64,000 bases of DNA from contig CM073202.1 of the NCBI GenBank assembly GCA_037042915.1, positions 2,108,001 through 2,172,000 of the forward strand, read 5' to 3'. The position numbers and the translations under genes are program-made. Below, in pieces: positions 42,830-54,300 of the stretch (its first letter is position 1; each line of letters begins with the position of its first letter). The DNA is from Auricularia sp. M13. Taxonomy: Eukaryota; Basidiomycota; Agaricomycetes; Auriculariales; Auriculariaceae. The notes under the pieces are model-generated. The model was not told the origin of the DNA and ran no database searches. It worked only from the letters and a program-made list of their open reading frames with translations.

Positions 42830-45051
42830 ATGACCATGGCTCCTCAAGTCGCACCGTACGGAACGTGGAAGTCCGACATCACGTCCGATGTGCTCATCCA
42901 GGGCGTGCGTCGCCGAACATTGTCCTGGGCCATCGCGCTCATCGATCCACACAGGCGCAAACGAACGAGCTCGCCGTCGATGAGATCACAGGGCGTGTTT
43001 ATGCAGTGGAATCGCGCCCCTCAGAGGCTGGCCGCTGCGTGGTAGTCGCGCACTCGAATGGCGCGAAGCGCGATGTCTTTGGAAAGGACTGGAGCGCACG
43101 ATCTGGCGTGCATGAGTATGGTGGCGCGGCCGTGGACGTTCGCGCCGGCGTCTGCTATTTCTCCGACTTCAAGACGAGAAGGCTGCACCGCGTGCGCACG
43201 GACAAGGATGAGGCGCCAGTACCAGTGACTCCAGGTATACATGGCCTCAGTCGAACGATTGGCGCTCACCAACTGGTTAGACGACAGCACGAAGCGTTAC
43301 GGCGACTTCCAGATCCACCCGCAGCAAGCACACCTTCTGGCCTCCATTCTGGAGGACCATACGAAGCCTGCGCCCGAGGACGTTGTCAACACGCTTGTTC
43401 TGGTCGACACCGAGCGCGCTTCGCTGCATACATTGCGCTCGGGCGCAGACTTCTACTCCAGCCCGCACTGGGCGCCGAACGGCCAGAAGCTCGCATGGAT
43501 CGAGTGGTACCATCCTGACATGCCCTGGGAAGGCACCCAGCTCTACGTCGCCCCGTTCTCCCACGACACAGGTCCTGGACTGCTGACAGACACTGTCCAA
43601 GTGGCGGGCGAGCGCGCGAACATCAGCGTCCAGCAGCCGTCCTGGCTCACGGACGATAAGCTGCTGTACCTCTCGGATAAGTCTGGGTTCTACGCGCCGT
43701 ACCTGTACGACTGTACTCAACGCACCACGACTGCGCTTATCCCAGAGGGCCACGAGCTCGCGGCGTCCGACTTCGCCGAGCCGCAGTGGAAGCTAGGCTC
43801 AACCACGTACGCCGTGCTGGACGCCGACCGCATTCTGTTCGCGCGCACGCACAAAGGCTTCAGCCAGCTCTGCCTTTATTCTCTGACTTCGCGATCCTGG
43901 ACACTGCTGACCGGCGATTACGTCGACATCGAGGCCGTCCGCAGGCTTGATGCGCACAGCGTCATCTTCCGCGGCAGTAAGGCCAACAGCGCGACGGCGA
44001 TTGTCAAAGCTACTCTCAAGGATGGCGATACAGCTTTGGCAACCGAGGAAATCCAATCACCATCGAGCAGCCTCGACCCCGGGCATTTGTCGCGGCCACA
44101 GGGCATGACGCTCACGACGGACGCGGGAGACCCGCTTCACGCTATTTACCAGCCGCCGGCGAACAAGGACTACGTCGCCCCGGATGGAACTCTCCCGCCG
44201 TGCATTGTCCACGTTCATGGAGGCCCGACGGGCGTCAGAGTCAGCGCCGCGTTTTCCTGGTTGTCGCAATACTTCACCAACCGTGGCTGGGCGTGGTATG
44301 TCGTCCTAGTAGGTTCGGGATTATGTCTTGATGCTCCTTATAGGTTGGCGGTTAACTATGGCGGATCCTCTGGCTACGGCAGAGCATATCGGTGCATATG
44401 CTGTTGACAACTTCCATGCGCCGATTGCTGACTCGGCGTGCAGCGACCGTTTACTCGGGAACTGGGGCGTTGTCGACGTGAATGACTGCGTGGAAGCCGT
44501 CAAGCAGCTCAGCAAAGCCGGGCTCATCGACGGCAAGCGCGTCCTCATCCGCGGGTCCTCGGCGGGCGGATACACCGTGCTACAGGCCGTCGTCACGCAT
44601 CCCGACATGTTCGCCGCCGCGACGTCGGCATACGGCATCTCCGACCTTGCCGCCATTGTTGCGGACACGCACAAGTTCGAGTCGCACTCCGGGACGAAGC
44701 TTCTGGGCGGCACTATCGAAGAGAATCCTCAGGTCTACAAGGACCGGAGCCCGGTCTTCCATGCGGACAAGATCAAGACGCCCCTGCTGGTCCGTGCCGC
44801 TACTCGTCTGAGCTCCCATCCTGCGACTCATTGCTGGCAAAACGATACAGATTTTGCAGGGCCTGGACGATGCCGTCGTGCCGCCTTCGCAGGCCAAGTT
44901 CATTGTAGAAGCCATCCACAAGCGCAACGGTACTGTTAAGTATATCGCCTTCGAGGGCGAGGGACACGGCTGGCGGAAGGCAGAGAACATCAAGCGTGCA
45001 CTGGAAGAAGAGCTCGCGTTCTACCAAGAAATGTTACACCTCCACAGCTGA
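42830..45051 (+). CDS. S9-family prolyl oligopeptidase / acylaminoacyl-peptidase
   Basis: Multi-exon gene starting MTMAPQVAPYGTWKSDITSD at 42830 (a second ATG two codons on is equally possible). A 51-nt intron joins VLIQG to AQTNELAVDEITGRVYAVES. The N-terminal beta-propeller is visible (DWSARSGVHEYGGAAVDVRA, YSSPHWAPNGQKLAWIEWYH, DKLLYLSDKSGFYAPYLYD). The alpha/beta-hydrolase domain has PPCIVHVHGGPTGVR, VNYGGSSGYGRAYR, VLIRGSSAGGYTVLQA (GxSxG, catalytic Ser), ILQGLDDAVVPPSQA (Asp) and FEGEGHGWRKAENI (His). It ends YQEMLHLHS at 45051. All triad elements are present, so an active cytosolic exopeptidase that releases dipeptides or N-acylated residues is expected. Confidence 0.88.
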
Positions 45052-45080
45052 AGCGGATGACTAGCGAAATGCTATGCATT

Positions 45081-46641
45081 TTACTCAACGTAATCCTCGT
45101 CATCGTCCTCGCTCTCGGCCTCGCCTTCGTCCGAATCGTCGCGCTTCCGCTTCAACTTTGACTTGGGCTTCGGCTTCGGAGTTGCCTTCGGTTTTGGCTT
45201 TGGCTTTGGCTTTGGCCGACTTGCCTTGACACGGGGCTCGGGATTCGCTGATATTTTGATCAGGTCCCTTTGAAACTTTTCGTGGTACTTGACGAAGCAA
45301 AGCGCTTTGATGAAAATGCGCTGTGCCGCGCGCTACCTGGTTAGCCCGGGACGGCAGCTTCGTTCATGGTGCACCCACCAGCTCGCCCTTTTCAAAAGCC
45401 AACTCGATGTCATGATGGGTAAGGCCTGGCAGATCAGGCCTGCTGAGGACCTCTACAGCCTTCCGGACCTCTTCTTTCGTTGGATCCCGCTTCAGCTGCG
45501 CACGGAGTTGCTTGCGATGCCAAACGCGCTGGCGCATGCTGAAGCAAGACATCTCCCGGAAGATTACGCTGGTCCATTTGGTCTTGAACTACTCGGGGTC
45601 AGCGGAACGTCGAAGCAAAATTCCTTGCCTTACCTTCGTGGTCTGCTCGCGCCATTCGTCAGAAGTGAGCGGCTCAGACCTGAGCATGTCGTAATGTCCA
45701 ACATAACGCCAGTGTCCCGGGGCAATATGAGCAAGAACGGCTAACCGGGGTTGAGGGCGAAGATCCTTCGTGTCGACGTCCTTCTTGTCTTCCTTGGTCT
45801 CCGCGGCGGATTCGGAAGGACCATCTTCCGTTTTGGTCGCAGGTTTCTCGTCTTTCTCGTCCTCGTCGTCTGATTCTGGGTCGTCTGCCACGCCCGCGTC
45901 CATGAAAAGGCCGTGCGACCCGGGTATCCGCGGGGAATACGGGTTCATGACGCGATTGGCGCACATCATTGTCGTTTCCCGCTGCCCGAAGACGCGCCCA
46001 CGCACGTTGAAGAAGGTGAACTGGTTGTGGCCTCCTATGTAATGGTCCGTGAACAACTGGCGGGTGATGGTGTGCATTTGCTCCTCGTCTGTGAGCTCTG
46101 TCTCGAAGACTTGTTGGGGGAGTCGATCGAGTCTGCGGCGTAGACTATCCTCGGACAACACGATCGCGGCGGGTTCAACCTAGATGACGAATATAATTCA
46201 GATGTGCTTCACGTGGGAGACGGGCAGAGTAATTCAAACCTTCACTTTTTGCTCTTTGAACTTGAGTTCTACTGCGGTTTCTTCGATCTTGACTTTCACT
46301 TCATCAGGCTGTTCAGAGCGCTGGCGCTGATGAACAGTCGGTGCCCGTCAGAGTTACGGCTTGACAAGTACAATCAGATTGACAACGCACCTTTCTAGGC
46401 AGAGTTCTTTCGCCTGAAGTGCGGAACAAGACGTGTTATGGTCAAGGTCGGTGTGGCGGAAAAGAATAATTCAGCAGTTGCAAGCCAAAAGGTGCGTGCA
46501 CATGGCGAACGAACCAAGGAAGATCACGTCATCCACTTCCTCGTTTTTGACTTTGACAGGGCTCAGAGATGTCCATCGCCACTTTTCTGCAGGAGGCGGG
46601 GGCAGTTCGACGAAAACTTGGCGTTGTCCGCGACGCGCCAT
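45081..46641 (-). CDS. DUF6697-domain protein
   Basis: The start MARRGQRQVFVELPPPPAEK is at 46641. Following exons read VKVKNEEVDDVIFLG, ERTLPRK, RQRSEQPDEVKVKIEETAVE and VEPAAIVLSEDSLRRRLDRL; the phases of these joins agree. The DUF6697 core is seen as ITRQLFTDHYIGGHNQFTFF, RVFGQRETTMMCANRVMNPY, PGHWRYVGHYDML and LTSDEWREQTTK, then WHRKQLRAQLKRDPTKEEVR with LPGLTHHDIELAFEKGE. The C-terminus is a Lys/Pro repeat (RPKPKPKPKATPKPKPKSKL) and acidic tail ending DDDEDYVE at 45081. The family is basidiomycete-specific with no assigned function; the basic tail and acidic patches suggest nuclear location. The first two exons are less certain than the core. Confidence 0.75.
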
Positions 46642-47003
46642 CGCGGAGTTTGAGAAGGCGCCACTGCTCCTTGGACTTGTACTGACAACTTCAGTCTTGA
46701 AGCTCGAAGCTCTGGCCTATGCGCTGGACGAAAGACAGTGCCCGACGCAACCGGCAGGCGCAAGCAACCGCAAAGCCTCAGGCTTCAGGGTGCACGCGTG
46801 CTCGTCAGGCTTTGTTTTTGAGTGCGGGCTGAAGCGCTGACCCCTATGCTCTGTAACGAGTCACGTGGAGTTGACCACGAAGTATGCTTATGGCATTGCC
46901 ACGCATGGAGCACCAGCCGGGCCACGACATATAAGAACATCGACCGGACCGTGCTCGATGATGTACCTTTCCAGCCCCTGCGTCGACCGCAACCGTGTCT
47001 GGG
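46642..47003. other. Divergent promoter region
   Basis: A 362-bp gap lies between the DUF6697 gene and the cyclotransferase/aminotransferase gene. A minus-strand frame that runs from here into the next gene is an antisense shadow. Confidence 0.45.
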
Positions 47004-49314
47004 ATGGCTACAACGCGCTATGCTTTCTTTTATGGCACGCATTTGCGCCTTGATATCCTCAGACGTATACTTGTCAACGATGGGGGCCATCTCAAAGTGG
47101 CTCCGGCCATTCTGCTTGTTCGCGTTCTGGTTGCGCGACCTGGGCGATCCACTGACATCCGCACCATGCTTTAGGAGTACATCCGAGTTGGAATACGCCA
47201 GAGGGACCATGCTGCCGTCATTCCCTTTGCAAAAACTCAGGACCTGCTATTCAAGGATCCTCTCTCAGCGGAACAGCGTTTGGTGCAGGGTATCGTAGTC
47301 AGCGGCATCACAGCACAGGACATTGCTTTTCTGGACGCCTTTGAAGCTAGTGTATGTATTATTCCATGCGTTCAGTAGCAACTTCTCACGCCTCTTGTAG
47401 GAATTTGCGCGCAAACTTCTTTCTGTTGTTCCTCTCGCGCCCGAAGTTCCTCTTGAGACTCTTGCCGTGCTCCCCGACGCCTACAAACGGCCTCATGACA
47501 CTAGCTCATCTATTCAGGCATTTGTTTACGTTTGGAAGGGCGATCCGTCGTTACTGCAGGCGTCAGCATGGTCCTACGAAGACTTCGTCAAAGAGAAGAT
47601 TTCACGGTCGACTGTCGAGTTCGGCCATCCCATGAAGCGCGAGTTCAACATGGACGCTGAGTACGTCAATGTGAATCACGGTAAGGACTACTGTGTTCTC
47701 GCTCTGCCTTTCAGTTTCGAATTTGGCAGGTTCCTATGGAACTGTGCCCCTACGGGTCATCGAATACGCTGAGAAATTGGGCCGGCAAGTAGATGCTCGT
47801 CCAGACCTTTGGCAAGTGCTCTTTTTTCAGCTGGTTATGGCTCATTTCTTGACTTGGACGTCGCAGGTGGCGGCGCACTGCCGACCCTCTCATTATCGAG
47901 GCACGCCAACAGGTGGCCAAGCTTCTAAATGCTGACCTGGATGAATGCGTCTTCGTGGTGAACACTACCGCGGGAATTAACCACGTATTACGGAACATAC
48001 AATGGAAAGCCGGGGACATTATCGTTGGAAGTGAGTCTCAGGCCAAATTGCAATGTCAGGATCGTGATCTTTCGCCGTTTCTAGACGCCACCACCTATGA
48101 CTCCGTAACACTGATGATGCAGTACTATCATGACATCCATCCAGAACTCCAGCTGTCGTACCTCAACTGGACCTTTCCTATGTCGCATGATGACATCGTG
48201 GCTAAATTCCGGACTCACTTGCAAAGCATCAAACGACACGACGGACAGAAGATTGTGGCAATTATAGATGCCATCCCATCTGCGCCAGGAGTTCTCATGC
48301 CTTGGGAGCGGATGGTGCAAGTTTGCAAGGAAGAGAATGTCCTGAGCCTGGTTGATGCAGCTCATGCCATTGGCGAAGTTCCCGCCGATCTCACGGCCAT
48401 TGGCCCGGACTTTTGGATTTCGGTACGACCTAGCTGTGAGAATATCAGCGTCGTCTAATGATTGCAGAACTGTCACAAATGGCTATATGCCCGCAGAGGA
48501 TGCGCAGTATTTTACGTTCCTAAACGGCAAGTTCTCCTTGTTTTCACTGCGCTAAAGCTGAAGCCTCAATCTCAGTAACCAGCATTTCATCACAACGGCG
48601 TTTCCCACAAGTTTTGCGTATAAGAGCCCAAGGGACATGCCAAAACCGTATGATCCCGGAGCTGGTAACGCGAACAACTTCGTCATGAATTTCTCGCGTA
48701 TGTGATCTCGGCGACCCTGACGCTGAAAATATAACTTGTATCATCTCAGCCATCTTACTCAATGCTACGATGGATTTCGTCCCTTTCATTTCTGTCATCG
48801 AAGCCATCAAGTTTCGACAAGACATTGGCGGGGAAAAGGCCATCAACTTATATTGTCATTTTCTCGCACTGCGCGGAGGAAGGCGGACGGCCGAGATTTT
48901 TGGCACACGAGTCATGGATGAGGATGGGTCGCTAACAGCCAATATGGTAAGCTTATGCTCTTTTTCTTGGACCACGAGTTTAAACAATTCATATTTTAGG
49001 TGAACGTCCAGATGCCGCTCGCAGTGCGCAGCCAACAGACAAAGGCTGACCTTGCGGCGCGAAGAAGTTTCTTCAAGGACCAAATGCTCCTCGACCACAA
49101 CTGCGCTCTCGCGACGTATGTCCATAACGGCACGTGGTGGTTCCGAGCCAGTGCCCAGATCTTCAACGAGGCAGGTTCTATTCGAATGCAATCATAACTG
49201 TCCTGAAAACTCAGGCTATCGTAGATTTCGGATTTTGAATATGCGGCGCGCTGCATCAAGAAGATGTGCGAGGCTTTTACCCTCCAGGACGAGCAGAAAT
49301 GGGGAAAGCTTTGA
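47004..49314 (+). CDS. Fusion of AIG2-like gamma-glutamylcyclotransferase domain with class-V aminotransferase
   Basis: Exon 1 (47004-47117) reads MATTRYAFFYGTHLRLDILR and LKVAPAILL, exon 2 (47175-47351) QGIVVSGITAQDIAFLDAFE, exon 3 (47401-47680) EFARKLLSVVPL and AFVYVWKGDPSLLQ. This is an AIG2/GGCT fold; the usual YGSL is YGTH and the LDAFEASEF stretch keeps the Glu region. Within exon 3, with no stop and no intron, the chain passes from DFVKEKIS to EFGHPMKREFNMDAEYVNVN, the normal N-terminus of isopenicillin-N-epimerase-like class-V aminotransferases (residue about 170 on). Then come GSYGTVPLRVIEYAEK, a GC-AG intron (47812-47866), WRRTADPLIIEARQQVAKLL, SLVDAAHAIGEVPADLTAIG and NCHKWLYARRGCAVFYVP, where HK carries the PLP Lys. 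The end is LQDEQKWGKL at 49314. Egt2-type sulfoxide lyases belong to the same broad family. A two-gene reading is possible only if MKREF is an internal start. Confidence 0.82.
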
Positions 49315-49415
49315 GCTTGCCACTCAAGTCAGCTTTGCCCCTCGCGAGCATCGCCATCAGAATTATAATATTTGAACACTCGTACAAGTCTGAACCGTGC
49401 ATCACGACCTGCCCA

Positions 49416-50293
49416 TCATGCGATTGCAACTTCCACCATGAGCTTGTCCTCCACCGCCAGCGGTTTGGGATATACGACGAAGAGATACCGACCGTCCATC
49501 GTCGCCTTGATGTCCTCAAACTTCGACCATTCTGTCAGCTGAAGCTCACCGCTCGCTCGACTATGGATTTACCTTGGTCCCTTCGGCCAGCGGAATCGTC
49601 CTGATATACTTTCTCTCACGACGCTCCCGCACGACACGATTGACTTCCTTCTTCTCGGTGATCGTAACGGTCTGGCCGAAGTGGTCAGTAATCCTAAAAG
49701 GCAGTTCAACACGCAGGGCGACAAACCTCCCACGTGACCGTCAACCGGTGAGGCTGGAAGCTGATATGAATATCCTCCTTCGCGACTCCTGGCAAGTCAA
49801 AGGTGGCAGTGATGCTGCGATTGTCCTCCGAGTCTCTGAAGTCGACCCTATAAGGTACCTTAGCACAGGAAATCGCTAGAACACGCAATGCTCACTTGGA
49901 AGGCCGCTTGCGAAGTGAACTATGGCGCATCGACGGGCCGGGAGACCACATCGAACTCATTCCCGGCTCCAACACTTTGAAGGTGGCGTCCGGGGAAGGT
50001 AATGTTTGTGAGAGCGGGGTGAGACACGCGTCTACGCGAGGCGGTAGAGACTGGTCCTTGGGCTTCGTCTCGTGCGTCATGGGCCAGTGTGCTGTAAGAG
50101 AACCCGAGTCGACAGCAGTTTCATAGTCTTCCATTGCCGTGCCGTCCATAGTACTGAGGGATTCTGACGATTCCTTGTGTGGGAGAGCTTGTTTACGCCG
50201 GGGCGAGAACACCCTGTCGAACAGCGCGTCGAAAGCAGCCCACGTCCGTGACGGATCGTCAAGCACGTTCGGTTCGTCGTGGTGGGACGCCAT
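49416..50293 (-). CDS. Small heat-shock protein (HSP20, alpha-crystallin domain)
   Basis: The start MASHHDEPNVLDDPSRTWAA is at 50293, with a long Ser/Pro-rich N-terminal arm (AFDALFDRVFSPRRKQALPH). The alpha-crystallin domain spans the next exons: VPYRVDFRDSEDNRSITATF, DLPGVAKEDIHISFQPHRLT, FGQTVTITEKKEVNRVV, RERRESISRTIPLAEGTK and FEDIKATMDGRYLFVVYPK, ending KLMVEVAIA at 49416. DLPGV, ExSFxRxIPLP-like (ESISRTIPLAEG) and G-YLFVVYPK match the HSP20 pattern, though the usual final A-x-L-x-N/D-G-V/I-L is here A-T-M-D-G-R-Y-L. It should form oligomeric holdase chaperones. It converges on the aminotransferase fusion gene, 101 bp apart. Confidence 0.9.
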
Positions 50294-51012
50294 GTAGTGG
50301 ATGGGGGAGAGAGGTGCGAGATGAATGAAGGCAGCGAGCTGGCAAATTGAGAGCAACTGGGGTCGTACGCGGCCTTATAGGCATGCCTGGAGGCCAACAC
50401 GAGGCAGGCGAACACGGCCGCGTAGGCATTCATAGGAGGTTGAGCCCTTCCATCCTTTCGAGGTATCGCACGCTGCGAGGGCCGTGCCACAAGACCAGAA
50501 AGCTGCAAGTTTCATAGGAGCCAACGCACACCCACGCGCGGATTGCACCGCTCGCCACGAGCGCTCACTCGCCGTTCACAAACCGGATGCTCGGCGCGTG
50601 CAAGGTCACTAGGTCTTCACACGCACCACAAAGCACTGCTGCACGCCCACAAGGACATCGGCCGCTACACATCCTACGAAAACAGCCACGTGAATTGCAT
50701 TCGGCGAGGGGGTCGATTAAGTACACGGGGGTAGACGTACCGAGGGCAGAGGAAGGAAGAGATTCAAACAGAGTAAGTGCAAAGCAAAACATACCAAGGA
50801 AGGGAGAGCCTAAGCACGACGCAGACGAAGCGCCCGAAAGGAAGCGGGCGCCGACGGTTTCCAGCGGAGAGGGGGGAGTGCGACAATCGAGAGCGAGATA
50901 GGAAAAGTTCAGCCAGAGCGACGACAAAGGACAAAGGACAAGTGAGTCGGGAGATATCACACATATGTAGAGCTATAAATTTACAATGCCCGCCGCAGAC
51001 GCTGACGGGGTG
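50294..51012. other. HSP20 promoter and intergenic region
   Basis: A 719-bp gap between the HSP20 start and the 3' end of the PHD/WHIM gene. Apart from the TATA-like box nothing is recognised; the half nearer the PHD gene is purine-rich on the plus strand. Confidence 0.45.
50374..50379 (-). promoter_or_regulatory. TATA-like box of the HSP20 gene
   Basis: On the minus strand TATAAG lies 81 nt upstream of the HSP20 ATG, a plausible distance for a TATA box. I found no well-phased array of nGAAn heat-shock units nearby. Confidence 0.4.
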
Positions 51013-51266
51013 TCATGACTGACTATTCGACTCGGTTGCGGGCGGCGGCGTGGGCGTGGGCACGTGGTTCATGAGCTGGTGTGGAGATATCGAAGTGACC
51101 TGGGGCTGATCCGGCGTCTGGGTATGCTGGCGAAAGGCGGGGTCGATGGGCGATTGCGAGTGCGTGGGCCGCATCTGCGCAGGCGACTGCATTGACGGTG
51201 ACTGGTGCGCCAGGTTGGAGTGCACGAACTGCCCCGACTGCTGCGGTCCGAGGGAGGGCGACTGCA

Positions 51267-51301
<35 letters not shown>

Positions 51302-54300
51302 ATATACTGTCCACCCGACTGCTGCGGGCCAAGCGAAGGGGACTGCATTCGCTGCATGTACTGCTGCTGCGGCTGGATGGGCGACGGCAGCGACACCTGC
51401 GACATGCCAGACTGCTGCGGCATCTGCTGCGGCATTGACGGCGACGGATGCTGCCCGAGAACCGGAGACTGGCGCTGCTGCATGAATTGCCCGCCCTGGC
51501 CGACGGCGCGCGCCTGGTTCATCATCCGCATCTGGTCGTTCATCGTCATCATGTCTTGACCACCGCCGCTCCATTGCCGTTGCAATTGCTGCTGCTGCTG
51601 CTGTCGCTGCACGGCTTGCTGCTGCAACATCTGTTGATGCTGTAGCGCAATTTGCTGCGCTTGCGCGCCGCTCGAACTCGCAGCAGCGACACCAGCATTT
51701 ATGCTCGAGGCCTGCTGCAACTGGAACGCGCGAAGATACATGATCTGCGGCTGCGTCAGCGCCGCAACACCATGGGTCTGCGCCACCTGCTGCAGGTTCA
51801 ACAGTTGTTGCTGCTGCTGCGCATACGCTGGATGCCCGGGCGACAAGAGCTGGACCTGTTGCTGCTGTGGCTGCTGCTGTTGCTGCATCATGTGCGGGGA
51901 CTGCGAGTCCCGGTCGGGCGTGCCAAAGTGCGCCTGGATGGGGGAACCTGACGAGTTGCGGCGCTGCTGCAGCATCTGCGTATGAGCGAATGCCTGCTGC
52001 TGTGGGGGGCCCATTCCAGAGATCATGCCGGCGGACGACTGGCCTCCCATCTGCTGTTGCTGCAGCTGCTGCGACTGCTGTTGCAACATGTACTGCTGCA
52101 TTTGCGGGTTGGACATCGACATGACGTTCGGAGCGGATTGTGTCGCTTGCAGAGGCTGACGCTGCTGTTGCTGTTGCTGCAACGCCATCTGCTGCCGCAG
52201 AAGAGCCTCGCGCTGTTGCTGTTGGTGATACAACGCGACCATCTCGGCGCTATTGTGCGGGCCCTGTCCGCCCCCTCCCATACTCCCGCCGACGGCGCCC
52301 TGAACCTGAGCATTTACCGACGGCCCGGCGCCAGGGAAAGACGCCGCGCGCGAGAGCGACGCTTGCCCGCCACCGCCGCCGATACCGCCACCGCCCTGCA
52401 ACTGCACCTGCAAAGCCTGTATTTGCATCTGGTGTTGTTGCAGCTGCCGTGAAGCGTTGGCGAGCATCTGCTGCAGCGCCTGCTGGTCGTAGCGCCCGGA
52501 AGCCTGCGCCGCATTGAGCTGCGCCTGCAGTGACTGCTGCAATTGCTGGTGCTGTTGTATCGCCGACTGCAACTGAAACTGCGCTTGGGCGTTGCGGAAT
52601 TTTTCGACGAGGACCGGGTCGAAGGTGCCGTCGGGGCGTCTGCTCGCCTCGAGTTGCGCCGCCATCTGCTGCAACAGGGTCTCCCCAGGATGCTGCTGCT
52701 GCTGCTGAAGCGGCAGCTGCTGGCCATGTCGCTGCTGCTGGTGCAATTGCTGCTGCTGGACCTGGAAGGTGCTCTGCTGCGCCTGCTGGGCAGGGTTGCC
52801 CTTGCGCGGCGACCCTGACTTGCTTCGCGACTTTGTGGAGCAAGCGCGACACACAAAGTCAATCTCTTCCCAGTTTCGTAGCTTGCGACCAGCACGCTCG
52901 TCGACCTCATCGTGGCACTTCATGTGCTGCCACTTGTTGCAGGACTCGCAACATGCCACAGCCAGGCCGTCGTTCTTATAAGCGGTGAGACAATGAAGCG
53001 ATGCCGCACCAGCGGAACAAGTGAAACTCACCATGTTCAGACCTTTCTTGCCACAGATCTCACAATCGAGATACCAGTCGTCGTCGTCTTCCTCGTTATA
53101 ATCACCGTCTCTGGCGTCTTCGTAGTCATCGCCAGAGTCGTCCTCCTCTTCCTCCTCGTCTTCTTCATCGTCCTCCTCTTCGTACGTTGTTCGCTGTTTC
53201 TTCTTGGGCGGGGGCCTGTCGGCCGCCTTCTTCGGCGCAGATCGCTTGCGCCTGCCGTTGGTGTCGCTGTTGCTGTTGCCGTTCTTCGCAGGTGCGGAGC
53301 CCGAAGCAGCTGGTGGAGCGCTGCGAGTCGCGAGTCGGGCGACGGGTGATGAACAATGATGCTCGATCAGCACCCGCGAAAGTTGCCCTTCCAGGAAGGC
53401 GGCGCACCTTTCTCGGTCGTCCAGATCCTCGGCGTCGGCGAGCTCGCGCTTGATCCGCTCTTCCTCGCCCCTGCGCGCGCGCAACTCGGCCCGCGCAGCG
53501 CGGTCGGCTTTTGCGGAGCCCGCCGCCGCGCCGCGCCCTGGCGGCGGGTTCTGGGCGCGCGTCTGCTCGTGCTGCAGCCGCTCGCTCTCCTTGATCGCGA
53601 GGCGCGAGCTACGCTTTATGGACGGCTCGGCGGTCTTGGTGAGCGCGCGCACGCGCTCTTCCTCCTGCTGTGGGAAGCCAGTCAGAGCGCAGCGCAGGCG
53701 GTGGCAGATGCTACGCACGCGGAAGGCGTCCATGACAATGGGCAGAACGTCGTTCAGCAGCCGCCTATGCAGCGCGCGCTCGTGCCGGTTGGATGAGTTT
53801 TCGAACCGCGTGGGAAATTCCGCCCACTCCGACTTTGTCACGCAGACTTCCCGAACGGGGCTCAGCCCGGTCCAGAGCGGCAGCACCAACGCACGCACCT
53901 GTCTCCCACTCCACGAACCCCGGCGGCGGCGACGGCGGCGGGCGGTAGTCCGAGAAGAACCCACCGTGCTCGTCCGCGGACTCGTCGGATCCTGAAGAAG
54001 ACCCAACAGACTCCGTCGTCGCCTCGTCCTCGGACGACAGCTCCGTCAACTCCGAGTCTGAATCCAACCCCAACATCGCCTTCACCGGGTCTGCCACCCC
54101 GTTATCGCCTTCCGGCGTCTTTGTCTCCTCCTTCACCTCCAATCCCACACTGACCTCCTTCTCCTTCTCCTCTCCCTCGCCCTCCTTCTCCTCGTGCACC
54201 ACCCCGTTCGCCTTCTCGTTCCCGTGCGCATTCCCGTTCACCTCGGGAGTCGCACTCGACGTCGTCGGCCGCAGCCAATCCTCGGGCACCTCCTGCCACG

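Noticed and set aside
46785-47210. Minus-strand frame beginning MAPIVDKYTSEDIKAQMR, first considered as the 5' end of the DUF6697 gene
   Set aside because: The plus strand here encodes the AIG2 domain (FYGTHLRLDILRR), and a better-phased start for DUF6697 exists at 46641.
51146-51559. Cys-rich and Leu-rich plus-strand frames
   Set aside because: They are artefacts of the CAG/CTG tracts that code for polyglutamine on the minus strand.
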